A stretch of DNA of 5,875 nt from the NCBI GenBank assembly GCA_934572445.1, contig CAKTLD010000111.1, forward strand, positions 1 through 5,875, given 5' to 3'. Each line of letters starts with the position of its first letter. Position 1 is the first letter of the stretch. The position numbers and the translations under genes were made by a program. Below, piece by piece: positions 1 to 5,875 of this stretch. The notes below the pieces were generated by a model. The model saw only the letters and a list, made by a program, of their open reading frames with translations. It did not search any database and had not been told where the DNA came from. The DNA comes from an uncultured Oscillospiraceae bacterium. Lineage in GTDB: Bacteria > Bacillota > Clostridia > Oscillospirales > Oscillospiraceae.

Positions 1-2366
1 AGCACGTCCGCGATGCTCTTGCCCTTGTAGTGGACCTCGAGCGTTTCGCGGTTGTAGCGCTTGCCCTTGCAGACCTCGCAGGGCACATAGATATCGGGCA
101 GGAAGTGCATCTCGATCTTGAGCTGACCGTCGCCCGAGCAGGCCTCGCAGCGGCCGCCGCGCACATTGAAGCTGAAGCGGCCGGCGCTGTAGCCGCGCGC
201 CTTCGCGTCCGGGGTCGAGGCGAAGAGGTCGCGGATGTCGTTGAAGAGATTCGTATAGGTCGCGGGGTTGGAGCGCGGCGTGCGGCCGATGGGGCTCTGG
301 TCGATGCAGATGACCTTGTCGAGGAACTCCTCGCCCTCGATGGCCTTACAGCGGCCGGGGTGGACCTTCATGCGGTTTAAGTCCGCGCCGAGCTTTTTAT
401 AGATGATCTCGTTGACAAGCGAGGATTTTCCGCTGCCGGATACGCCCGTGACGCAGGTGAACGTGCCGAGCGGGATCGAGACGTCGAGGTTTTTGAGGTT
501 ATTTTCCTGCGCGCCGCGCACGGTGAGGAAATTGCCGTTTCCTTTTCGGCGCTCTTTCGGCACTTCGATCTTTTTTCTGCCGCTCAGGTACTGGCCGGTC
601 AGGGAATTCGGATTTTCCATGACCTCCTGCGGCGTGCCGCAGGCCACGACCTGACCGCCGTGCGCGCCCGCGCCGGGGCCGATGTCGATGAGGTAATCCG
701 CCGCGCGCATCGTGTCCTCGTCATGCTCGACGACGATGAGCGTGTTGCCGAGGTCGCGCAGACGTTTCAGGGTAGTGAGCAGCTTGTCGTTGTCGCGCTG
801 GTGCAATCCGATGGACGGCTCGTCGAGGATATAGAGGACGCCCATCAAACTCGAACCGATCTGCGTGGCGAGGCGGATACGCTGCGCTTCGCCGCCGGAG
901 AGCGTCGCGCTCGCGCGCGAAAGCGTCAGGTATTCGAGTCCCACCGATCGCAGGAAGCCGAGGCGGTTTTTGATCTCCTTCAAAATGCGCTCGCCGATGC
1001 GCATCTGCTGCTCCGTGAGCGTCAGCTTGTCCACAAAGTCGAGCGCGTCAACGACGGATTTTTCGCAGTAGTCGCTGATGCTCATCTCCCCGACCGTGAC
1101 GGCGAGGGATTCGCGGCGGAGACGTTTTCCCTTGCAGGTGGGGCAGGGACACTCGCTCATGCAGGACTCTAATTCCTCGCGCACACCGTCGCTCTGTGTC
1201 TCATGGTAGCGGCGTTCCAGATTGGGAATCACGCCCTCGAACGCCTGATACAAAACGCCCTTGCCGCGCGGCTGGTCGTACTGGAGCTCCAGCTTTTCGC
1301 CCTTTGTGCCGTAGAGGATGACGTCCATGACCTCTTTGGAGAGCTTTTCCACAGGGTCGCGGAGGGAGAAGTGGTACTTTTTCGACAGCGCTTCAAAGTA
1401 CATGCGCGAGATACCGTCGCCGCGCACGTTGTTCCAGCCCGAGGCGCAGATCGCGCCGTCGAGCAGGGAAACGCTCTTGTTCGGGATGACCAGATCGGGG
1501 TCGACCTTGAGCTGCGTGCCGAGGCCCGTGCACGTCGGGCATGCGCCAAAGGGGTTGTTGAACGAGAACATGCGGGGACTGAGTTCCTCGATGGAGATGC
1601 CGCAGTCCTCGCACGCGTAGTTTTGCGAGAAGAGGATATCGCGGTCGTCGGGCAGGATATTCGCGAGAATGAGGCCGCCCGAGAGCGCCGCCGCAGTCTC
1701 GCACGAGTCGGTCAGGCGATGAACCACATCAGGTCGGAGGATCAAGCGGTCCACCACGACCTCGATATTGTGCTTTTTGTTCTTTTCGGGTCTGATCTCC
1801 TCGGAGAGGTCATACAGGCTGCCGTCCACGCGCACGCGGACATAGCCCGAGCGGCGCGCATCCTCGAAGACCTTGGCATACTCGCCCTTTTTGCCGCGGA
1901 TGACCGGCGCCATGATCTGCACGCGCGTCCCCTCGCCCAGCGCCATGAGCTGGTCGATGATCTGGTCGATGGACTGCTGGCGGATCTCCTTGCCGCAGTT
2001 GGGGCAGTGCGGCGTGCCGACGCGCGCCCACAAAAGGCGCAAATAGTCGTAGATCTCCGTCACCGTGCCGACGGTGGAGCGGGGATTCTGCGAGGTGGTC
2101 TTCTGGTCGATGGAAATGGCGGGGGAAAGGCCCTCGATATAGTCGACGTCGGGCTTTTCCTTCTGCCCGAGAAACATGCGGGCGTAGGACGATAAGCTCT
2201 CCACATAGCGGCGCTGGCCCTCGGCGTAGATGGTGTCGAACGCGAGGGACGATTTGCCGCTGCCGGAAAGGCCCGTGATGACGGTCAGCGCGTCGCGGGG
2301 AATTTCGACGTCGATGTTCTTGAGATTATTTTCTCTTGCGCCTTTGACAAAAATCTTACTTGGCAT
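1..2366 (-). CDS. uvrA: UvrABC excinuclease ATPase subunit A, N-terminal part (3' end outside window)
   Basis: UvrA is the dimeric ABC-type ATPase that finds bulky DNA lesions and loads UvrB in nucleotide excision repair. The frame is open for 788 codons and runs off the left edge. The family is about 940-950 residues, so about 150 C-terminal residues are missing, including the second ABC signature and second Walker B. Visible in order: Walker [10 protein letters not shown] at 32-40; the UvrB-binding region following the HCPNCG motif at 120-125; zinc module 1 with Cys252, Cys255, Cys276 and Cys279; a [10 protein letters not shown] motif at 406-415; ABC signature LSGGEAQR at 489-496; Walker [16 protein letters not shown] at 511-525; H-loop His548; second Walker [10 protein letters not shown] at 641-649; and the second zinc module with Cys740, Cys743, Cys763 and Cys766. 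The frame is uninterrupted. The chosen ATG has CAGGAGT ending about 10 nt upstream. An in-frame ATG 24 nt earlier (2390) lacks a ribosome binding site and lies inside a palindrome, so it is less likely. Identification is near certain. Confidence 0.97.
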   Translation of the reverse strand, partial: MPSKIFVKGARENNLKNIDVEIPRDALTVITGLSGSGKSSLAFDTIYAEGQRRYVESLSSYARMFLGQKEKPDVDYIEGLSPAISIDQKTTSQNPRSTVGTVTEIYDYLRLLWARVGTPHCPNCGKEIRQQSIDQIIDQLMALGEGTRVQIMAPVIRGKKGEYAKVFEDARRSGYVRVRVDGSLYDLSEEIRPEKNKKHNIEVVVDRLILRPDVVHRLTDSCETAAALSGGLILANILPDDRDILFSQNYACEDCGISIEELSPRMFSFNNPFGACPTCTGLGTQLKVDPDLVIPNKSVSLLDGAICASGWNNVRGDGISRMYFEALSKKYHFSLRDPVEKLSKEVMDVILYGTKGEKLELQYDQPRGKGVLYQAFEGVIPNLERRYHETQSDGVREELESCMSECPCPTCKGKRLRRESLAVTVGEMSISDYCEKSVVDALDFVDKLTLTEQQMRIGERILKEIKNRLGFLRSVGLEYLTLSRASATLSGGEAQRIRLATQIGSSLMGVLYILDEPSIGLHQRDNDKLLTTLKRLRDLGNTLIVVEHDEDTMRAADYLIDIGPGAGAHGGQVVACGTPQEVMENPNSLTGQYLSGRKKIEVPKERRKGNGNFLTVRGAQENNLKNLDVSIPLGTFTCVTGVSGSGKSSLVNEIIYKKLGADLNRMKVHPGRCKAIEGEEFLDKVICIDQSPIGRTPRSNPATYTNLFNDIRDLFASTPDAKARGYSAGRFSFNVRGGRCEACSGDGQLKIEMHFLPDIYVPCEVCKGKRYNRETLEVHYKGKSIADV

Positions 2367-2375
2367 GAATCGATA

Positions 2376-2382
2376 ACTCCTG
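2376..2382 (-). promoter_or_regulatory. Ribosome binding site of uvrA
   Basis: CAGGAGT on the minus strand; the AGGAG core lies 10 nt before the ATG at 2366. It decides the uvrA start in favour of 2366 over the in-frame ATG at 2390. It is separated from the palindrome by only 2 nt, so a hairpin or a bound protein could affect ribosome access. Confidence 0.8.
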
Positions 2383-2384
2383 TT

Positions 2385-2410
2385 GCTCATTTTGCAGCTG
2401 CAAAATGAGC
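2385..2410. repeat. Perfect 26-bp palindrome between the peptidase gene and uvrA (candidate operator or hairpin)
   Basis: The half-site GCTCATTTTGCAG is followed without spacer by its exact reverse complement, with 13 of 13 pairs matching and the centre between 2397 and 2398. The flanking bases do not pair further. It ends 2 nt before the uvrA Shine-Dalgarno and touches the candidate -10 hexamer at its upstream edge, so a dimeric protein bound here would cover the expected transcription start. In read-through RNA it could fold into an 11-bp stem with an AGCU loop beside the ribosome binding site. No T-run follows directly on either strand, so it is not a standard intrinsic terminator. It does not match the Gram-positive LexA box pattern GAAC-N4-GTTC. 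The palindrome is certain; its role is unknown. Confidence 0.9.
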
Positions 2411-2436
2411 GTACTCTTCTGAATTTTTTATGTCAA
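2408..2436 (-). promoter_or_regulatory. Candidate sigma-A-type promoter for uvrA
   Basis: On the minus strand a perfect -35 hexamer TTGACA lies at 2436-2431, followed by a 17-nt, partly A-rich spacer and a weak -10 candidate TACGCT at 2413-2408, which keeps only the T, A and final T of TATAAT. The peptidase stop codon TGA is contained within the -35. Transcription would start near 2401-2398, at the centre of the 26-bp palindrome. The location in the only sizeable gap of the cluster supports a role, but the poor -10 keeps confidence moderate. Confidence 0.4.
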
Positions 2437-3395
2437 CTGTTTTCTGCGCATTTTCCTCCGCAGTATGCCTGCGCGAAGCGCAGCGCGCCCTCGCGCAGCA
2501 GGTCGATGTTGCGTTCGTCGAACATCCGGTCGCGGCAGGTATGTATCCTGTCCATGTACCAGCCGAAAAGTCTGCTCCTTTTCAGCGCACATACGCCCAC
2601 GCCGCGCGCAAAGCACGCCTGATCGCTGGGGTAAAAGCCGAACGAGCGCACGACCTCGCTCGTCTTATCGCCGGCCGCGGCAAAGCATTTTTCCAGCAGC
2701 GCGAGCGCCGCTTCGTCCCTTTTCAGCGCCTTCGTGGGGAAGAACTGAAGCGAATCGCCGTCCGACACGCAGTCAAAATTGATGACGAGCGCATTTTTCC
2801 GCGCGGCCCCGCAGCGCTTGGCCAGCGCGCGCGAGCCGAGCAGGCCCTTCTCCTCGTTGTCGAAATAAATACCGCAGACGCTGCCGCGCAGTTCCTCAGG
2901 CAGCGCGAGCAGAATTTCCGTCAGCGTGACGGTACCGCTCGTGTTATCGTTGGCGGTGTGCTTATTTGCCCTGCCGTCGAGCATCTGCCAGATGACAAGC
3001 GCCAGCACCAGATACACCACGCCGAGCGCCGCGGCGAGCGGCGCCTCCGGCCACAGCCACAGCAGCGCAAATTCCGCAAGGAATCCCGGCAGCACGAGCA
3101 GCAGCATCAAAATCAGCTGATAGAGCCCGTACCAGAGCATATTGCGCGGCGTAATGAAATTCGGGAGGGGCAGCACGGCGCAGGTGTCGTAATGCGCGGT
3201 GAAGATGAGCTTCGCCGTTTCCGGATCGCCGACAATGATGTTGCGGCTTTTGCCCAGTCCCTTTTCCCGCTTCACCTCCGGCTCATAGCCGTTTTCGCGC
3301 AGCAGGGGACAGAGGTAAGCCCGGAAGGCCTCCTTCTGCTTCAGGGACTTGCGGACTTCAAACTGCTCCGGAATGACTCTTGCTTCCTCGGTCAT
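2433..3395 (-). CDS. M28-family zinc peptidase with an internal two-helix membrane insertion
   Basis: This 320-residue protein carries the complete co-catalytic zinc site of M28 (aminopeptidase Y/S-like) peptidases. His68 and Asp70 lie in AHYDT, Asp150 in the NDNTSG motif, the Glu181-Glu182 pair (general base plus zinc ligand) in FDNEEKGLLGS, Asp208 in INFDCVSDGD and His285 in RIHTCRD. It is therefore predicted to be active. Unusually, two strongly hydrophobic segments (about residues 88-113 and 118-138) lie between the HxD and DN motifs. There is no N-terminal signal peptide. The short loop between the helices has no Arg or Lys while both flanks do, so by the positive-inside rule the catalytic domain should sit on the cytoplasmic face. 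Physiological substrates are unknown. The ATG at 3395 is preferred over an in-frame ATG at 3467 because AAGGAGG sits 8 nt upstream and the longer form would overlap ybaK. The stop TGA is embedded in a candidate -35 box for uvrA. The family call is firm and the topology is inferred. Confidence 0.9.
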   Translation of the reverse strand: MTEEARVIPEQFEVRKSLKQKEAFRAYLCPLLRENGYEPEVKREKGLGKSRNIIVGDPETAKLIFTAHYDTCAVLPLPNFITPRNMLWYGLYQLILMLLLVLPGFLAEFALLWLWPEAPLAAALGVVYLVLALVIWQMLDGRANKHTANDNTSGTVTLTEILLALPEELRGSVCGIYFDNEEKGLLGSRALAKRCGAARKNALVINFDCVSDGDSLQFFPTKALKRDEAALALLEKCFAAAGDKTSEVVRSFGFYPSDQACFARGVGVCALKRSRLFGWYMDRIHTCRDRMFDERNIDLLREGALRFAQAYCGGKCAENS

Positions 3396-3403
3396 AGGAT
3401 GCC

Positions 3404-3410
3404 CCTCCTT
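3404..3410 (-). promoter_or_regulatory. Ribosome binding site of the M28 peptidase gene, overlapping the ybaK stop
   Basis: AAGGAGG on the minus strand lies 8 nt before the ATG at 3395. Its first two bases are the last two of the ybaK stop codon TAA (3411-3409). This fixes the peptidase start at 3395 and suggests that ribosomes finishing ybaK re-initiate on the peptidase gene. Confidence 0.85.
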
Positions 3411-3897
3411 ACACGATGATATCGGCAAAATCCGCGCGCACGAGCGCGGCGAGGTCCTGGGGCGCAAGCTCGACCTGATAGCCGATCCTGCCCGCCGAGA
3501 CGATCATCGCGGGCAAGTCCTCCGCCGAGCTGTGGATCACCGTGGGGAAGAGCTTTTTCATCCCCACGGGCGAGCAGCCGCCGTGGACATAGCCCGTGAG
3601 CGGCAGGAGCTCTTTCTGGTGGATCATTTCGATGGACTTTTCACCCACGGCCTTCGCGGCCTTTTTGAGGTCAAGGTTTTCCGCGACCGGCACGTCGAAA
3701 ACGTAATACTGCCCCTTCGCGCCGCGCGCAACGAGGGTCTTGAAGACGATCGCGGGATCAAAGCCCATGGACTTTGCCACCGTGACGCCGTCGACCGCAA
3801 CGCCTTCTTCATGGGGATAGGAATGAGGCGTATAGGCGATCTTCTTCTGCTCGAGCACGCGCATGACGTTGGTCTTTTCTTCTTTATTCTTTGCCAT
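3409..3897 (-). CDS. ybaK: Cys-tRNA(Pro)/Cys-tRNA(Cys) deacylase, YbaK/EbsC family
   Basis: The YbaK family hydrolyses Cys-tRNA(Pro) formed when prolyl-tRNA synthetase mischarges tRNA(Pro) with cysteine. It acts in trans in the cytoplasm to limit mistranslation. The 162-residue product has the usual length and aligns by eye with E. coli YbaK throughout. FKTL at 52-55 includes Lys53, corresponding to the conserved lysine in the family's YKTL motif. PVAENLDLKKAAKAVGEKSIEM at 70-91 matches the PVAGQLDLKKVAKALG region. TGYVHGGCSPVGMKK at 101-115 is the conserved glycine-rich TGYxxGGxSPxG loop of the substrate pocket, and SAGRIGYQVEL at 134-144 and FADI near the C-terminus also match. The ATG start is supported by AAGGAG 9 nt upstream. 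It lies 21 nt after the permease stop and 13 nt before the peptidase start, so it is surely co-transcribed with both. Substrate specificity within the family (YbaK versus ProX-like) is inferred from similarity only. Confidence 0.95.
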   Translation of the reverse strand: MAKNKEEKTNVMRVLEQKKIAYTPHSYPHEEGVAVDGVTVAKSMGFDPAIVFKTLVARGAKGQYYVFDVPVAENLDLKKAAKAVGEKSIEMIHQKELLPLTGYVHGGCSPVGMKKLFPTVIHSSAEDLPAMIVSAGRIGYQVELAPQDLAALVRADFADIIV

Positions 3898-3906
3898 TGG
3901 AGCTTT

Positions 3907-3912
3907 CTCCTT
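3907..3912 (-). promoter_or_regulatory. Ribosome binding site of ybaK
   Basis: AAGGAG on the minus strand lies 9 nt before the ATG at 3897, in the 21-nt gap after the permease stop codon. It is stronger than the site before the permease gene, suggesting that ybaK is translated efficiently in its own right. Confidence 0.8.
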
Positions 3913-3918
3913 TGCAGG

Positions 3919-4779
3919 TCATTTCAGGATGTATACGCAGGCCAGGATGCACGCAAGGCCGAGGTAGACAGCAGCGCCGGCCGGCTCGCCGAAGACGAAC
4001 GTACCGATCAGCGAGGCCACGACCGGTTCGATGCTCGCCATGATGCTGGCCTTGCCGCTTTCAACATTGGTAAGCCCCCTGGTGTAGAGGATATACGGCG
4101 CGACGGTGGAGAGCAGCACGAGTCCCGCGGCGAGGAGCGCGTTTTGCGGCACGCTCAGAACCGTTACGAGGTTGCCCCAATCGGCGACGAACAGCGCGCC
4201 GAGCGCGGCGAAGACAAATGTCCAGAACACGACCGTCATCGCGCGGTAATGCCGCAGGCCGAAGGGCGCGAAGATGGAATAGAGCGCGTAGAAGAACGCG
4301 CTGCCGAGGCCGAAGAGAAGGCCTCTGACGGTCAGCGTCAGCTCACCGGTAAAGGCGCCCGCTGCCAGCGCGCAGCCGAGGAAGGCCAGTATAAGGGCAA
4401 GCAGCTTTTTCCCCGTGATCTTCTCATGGAAGACGAGCGCGCTCATGACGACGACCATCGCGGGCGCGGTATAGAGCAAAATCGCGCTGACGGAAAGCGA
4501 GCAGAGCTGCTGCGCGTTGAAGTAGCAGAGCGTGAAGAGCACGACGCTGACGACGCCCGTGCCGCAGAAGATGGGCAGATGCTTCGGTTTCACATGAAAC
4601 ACCTCACGGTCGGTACACAGGAAAATGAGTGCGAGCGCAAGGAAGCCGCCGACGTTGCGGACGACCACCAGATTTTCCGGTGACAGGCCCGCCGTGAGCA
4701 GCGGGCGGTTGAATAGGCCGATGCAGCCCCAGCAGGCGGCGGCCGCTAAAATACAGGCGTAGGAAGCGTATTTTTTCAC
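3919..4779 (-). CDS. DMT superfamily (EamA domain) transporter
   Basis: This is a 286-residue integral membrane protein of the drug/metabolite transporter superfamily, with the usual EamA length of about 280-310. About ten hydrophobic segments are visible, near residues 4-24, 33-55, 68-88, 95-116, 124-142, 152-172, 179-198, 213-234, 245-264 and 267-284. They fall into two tandem EamA repeats, consistent with an internally duplicated permease. Family-typical stretches are LLYTAPAMVVVMSALVFHEK at 101-120, at the end of repeat one, and EPVVASLIGTFVFGE at 251-265, in repeat two. The substrate cannot be read from the sequence; characterised relatives export amino acids, nucleosides or other metabolites. 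The start is GTG at 4779, followed directly by AAA AAA. The site upstream is only a weak purine-rich one (AAAGAG, about 9 nt away), so translation may depend on coupling to uvrB, which ends 19 nt upstream. ybaK follows after 21 nt. No link to DNA repair is known. Family assignment is firm; substrate is unknown. Confidence 0.93.
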   Translation of the reverse strand: MKKYASYACILAAAACWGCIGLFNRPLLTAGLSPENLVVVRNVGGFLALALIFLCTDREVFHVKPKHLPIFCGTGVVSVVLFTLCYFNAQQLCSLSVSAILLYTAPAMVVVMSALVFHEKITGKKLLALILAFLGCALAAGAFTGELTLTVRGLLFGLGSAFFYALYSIFAPFGLRHYRAMTVVFWTFVFAALGALFVADWGNLVTVLSVPQNALLAAGLVLLSTVAPYILYTRGLTNVESGKASIMASIEPVVASLIGTFVFGEPAGAAVYLGLACILACVYILK

Positions 4780-4798
4780 AGGCTTTGTCTCTTTCTCG

Positions 4799-5875
4799 TC
4801 ATTTCGTGTTCTCTTTGCGCAGCTCGATGATGCGGTCGCGCAGGATGGCGGCGTACTCGAATTCGAGCATACGGCTCGCCTCCTGCATCTGCTTTTCGAG
4901 CTTTCTGATCTCCTCGTCCCGCTCGCGCTCGCTGAGCTTGCGCTTGCCGCGGCGGCGGGCAGATTCCTCGTCCTTTTTCGAGATCTCGATGATCTCGCGC
5001 ACGTCCTTTCGGATGGTCTGCGGGATGATGCCGTGCGCCTTGTTATAGTCGTCCTGGATCTGGCGGCGGCGCTCGGTCTCGTCCATCGCGCGGCGCATCG
5101 AGGGGGTGATGGTGTCGGCGTAGAGCACGACGAGGCCGTCGGCGTTTCGCGCGGCGCGGCCGATGGTCTGGATCAAACTCGTCTCGCTGCGGAGGAAGCC
5201 CTCCTTATCCGCATCGAGGATCGCGACCATCGAGACCTCGGGCAGGTCGAGGCCCTCGCGCAGGAGGTTGATGCCGACGAGCACGTCGAACTCGCCGAGG
5301 CGCAGCCCGCGGATGAGCTCCATGCGCTCGATGGTCTCGACGTCCGCGTGCATGTAGCGCACGCGGATGCCGACGCCGGTCAGATACTGCGTCAGGTCCT
5401 CGGCCATTTTCTTTGTCAGCGTGGTGACGAGCACGCGCTCGTTGCGCGCCGATCTCGCGTTGATCTCGCCGACGAGGTCGTCGATCTGGTTTTCGACAGG
5501 GCGCACCTCGACCTTCGGGTCGAGCAGGCCCGTCGGGCGGATGACCTGCTCGACGATCTGGCCCGCGCGGTCTTTTTCATAGTCGCCGGGCGTGGCCGAA
5601 ACGTAGATGCGCTGGTGGACGCGCTGCTCAAATTCGTCGAATTTGAGCGGGCGGTTGTCGAACGCGCAGGGCAGGCGGAAGCCGTACTCAACAAGGCTCT
5701 CTTTTCGCGCGCGGTCGCCGTTGTACATCGCGCGCACCTGCGGCAGCGTGACGTGCGATTCATCCACAAAGAGCAGGAAATCCTTGGGGAAGTAGTCGAT
5801 GAGCGTCAGCGGCGGCGAGCCGACGGGCCGCCCGCTGATGACGCGGGAATAGTTCTCGATGCCCGTGCAGTAGCC
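4799..5875 (-). CDS. uvrB: UvrABC excinuclease subunit B, C-terminal part (5' end outside window)
   Basis: UvrB is the DNA-damage-verifying, helicase-like subunit of nucleotide excision repair. It is loaded by UvrA and then recruits UvrC. The frame runs off the right edge, so 358 codons and a TGA stop are visible, roughly the last half of a protein that is usually about 660 residues. The first visible residues ([11 protein letters not shown]) match the family. Counting from the window edge, the following are seen: the Walker B-type VDESH motif at 37-41, SATPGDYE at 93-100, helicase motif [15 protein letters not shown] at 201-214, motif [11 protein letters not shown] at 236-244, a charged linker rich in R, K and E at about 300-320, and a C-terminal UVR domain at about 320-355 that in the family contacts UvrC and UvrA. 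The Walker A motif and beta-hairpin lie outside the window. No truncation or frameshift is visible. The permease gene follows after 19 nt, so uvrB is probably the first or an early gene of this operon. Identification is near certain. Confidence 0.97.
   Translation of the reverse strand, partial: GYCTGIENYSRVISGRPVGSPPLTLIDYFPKDFLLFVDESHVTLPQVRAMYNGDRARKESLVEYGFRLPCAFDNRPLKFDEFEQRVHQRIYVSATPGDYEKDRAGQIVEQVIRPTGLLDPKVEVRPVENQIDDLVGEINARSARNERVLVTTLTKKMAEDLTQYLTGVGIRVRYMHADVETIERMELIRGLRLGEFDVLVGINLLREGLDLPEVSMVAILDADKEGFLRSETSLIQTIGRAARNADGLVVLYADTITPSMRRAMDETERRRQIQDDYNKAHGIIPQTIRKDVREIIEISKKDEESARRRGKRKLSERERDEEIRKLEKQMQEASRMLEFEYAAILRDRIIELRKENTK

Noticed and set aside
660..1172. A 170-codon open frame on the plus strand
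   Set aside because: It is antisense to the uvrA region encoding the first ABC signature and Walker B; no domain was recognised in the plus-strand product.
1203..2195. A 330-codon open frame on the plus strand
   Set aside because: It is wholly antisense to the conserved 5' part of uvrA, and its composition is that of a mirror frame with no family motif.
2385..2429. Intrinsic terminator formed by the palindrome and the nearby T-run (2424-2429) on the plus strand
   Set aside because: The T-run is about 14 nt beyond the stem, and no plus-strand gene needs terminating. On the minus strand the stem is followed by AACAGGAG, not T residues.
2367..2432. LexA (SOS) box upstream of uvrA
   Set aside because: No GAAC-N4-GTTC-like site is present in the gap; the palindrome has a different sequence. 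An SOS box could still lie upstream of uvrB, outside the window.
2430..3419. A 329-codon open frame on the plus strand
   Set aside because: It is antisense to the M28 peptidase, whose complete catalytic motif set proves the minus-strand reading.
3396..3467. A longer peptidase start at 3467 adding 24 residues
   Set aside because: The extension overlaps the end of ybaK, has an unlikely Arg/Pro/Ser-rich sequence and lacks a ribosome binding site, whereas the ATG at 3395 has AAGGAGG 8 nt upstream.
3349..4683. A 444-codon open frame on the plus strand
   Set aside because: It lies antisense across the permease, ybaK and the start of the peptidase. Its translation is low-complexity (rich in R, E, D, H and A) with no recognisable domain, as expected opposite GC-rich genes.

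Overview
The window is a compact, GC-rich chromosomal segment in which all five genes lie on the minus strand, reading from the right edge to the left: uvrB (3' part only), a DMT/EamA-family permease, a YbaK-type Cys-tRNA(Pro) deacylase, an M28-family zinc peptidase with an internal membrane hairpin, and uvrA (5' part only). Strong AGGAG-type Shine-Dalgarno sites, Firmicutes-like UvrA/UvrB sequences and high G+C suggest a GC-rich member of the Clostridia, for example an Oscillospiraceae-like gut anaerobe. That placement is an inference from protein resemblance; no marker here fixes the genus.

Layout, in the direction of transcription: uvrB ends at 4799; a 19-nt gap leads to the permease (4779 to 3919, GTG start); 21 nt later comes ybaK (3897 to 3409); 13 nt later the peptidase (3395 to 2433), whose Shine-Dalgarno overlaps the ybaK stop codon; then a 66-nt gap, the only real intergenic space, precedes uvrA (2366 to beyond position 1). 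The first four genes look like one co-transcribed, translationally coupled unit that could read through into uvrA. The 66-nt gap is AT-rich. It holds a TTGACA-type -35 overlapping the peptidase stop codon, and a perfect 26-bp palindrome just upstream of the uvrA ribosome binding site. uvrA may therefore also have its own, possibly repressed, promoter.

Functionally, UvrA and UvrB are the damage-recognition and damage-verification proteins of nucleotide excision repair. The three genes between them have no known role in repair: a metabolite exporter-type permease, a mistranslation-editing deacylase and a probable membrane-anchored peptidase with its active site predicted on the cytoplasmic side. 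I see no tRNA, rRNA, CRISPR, insertion sequence or phage gene. Many long open frames occur on the plus strand opposite these genes, but they are by-products of GC-rich coding DNA. This is mostly an ordinary housekeeping region. The points worth a second look are the palindrome/promoter arrangement before uvrA, the membrane insertion in the peptidase, and the cargo genes between uvrB and uvrA.
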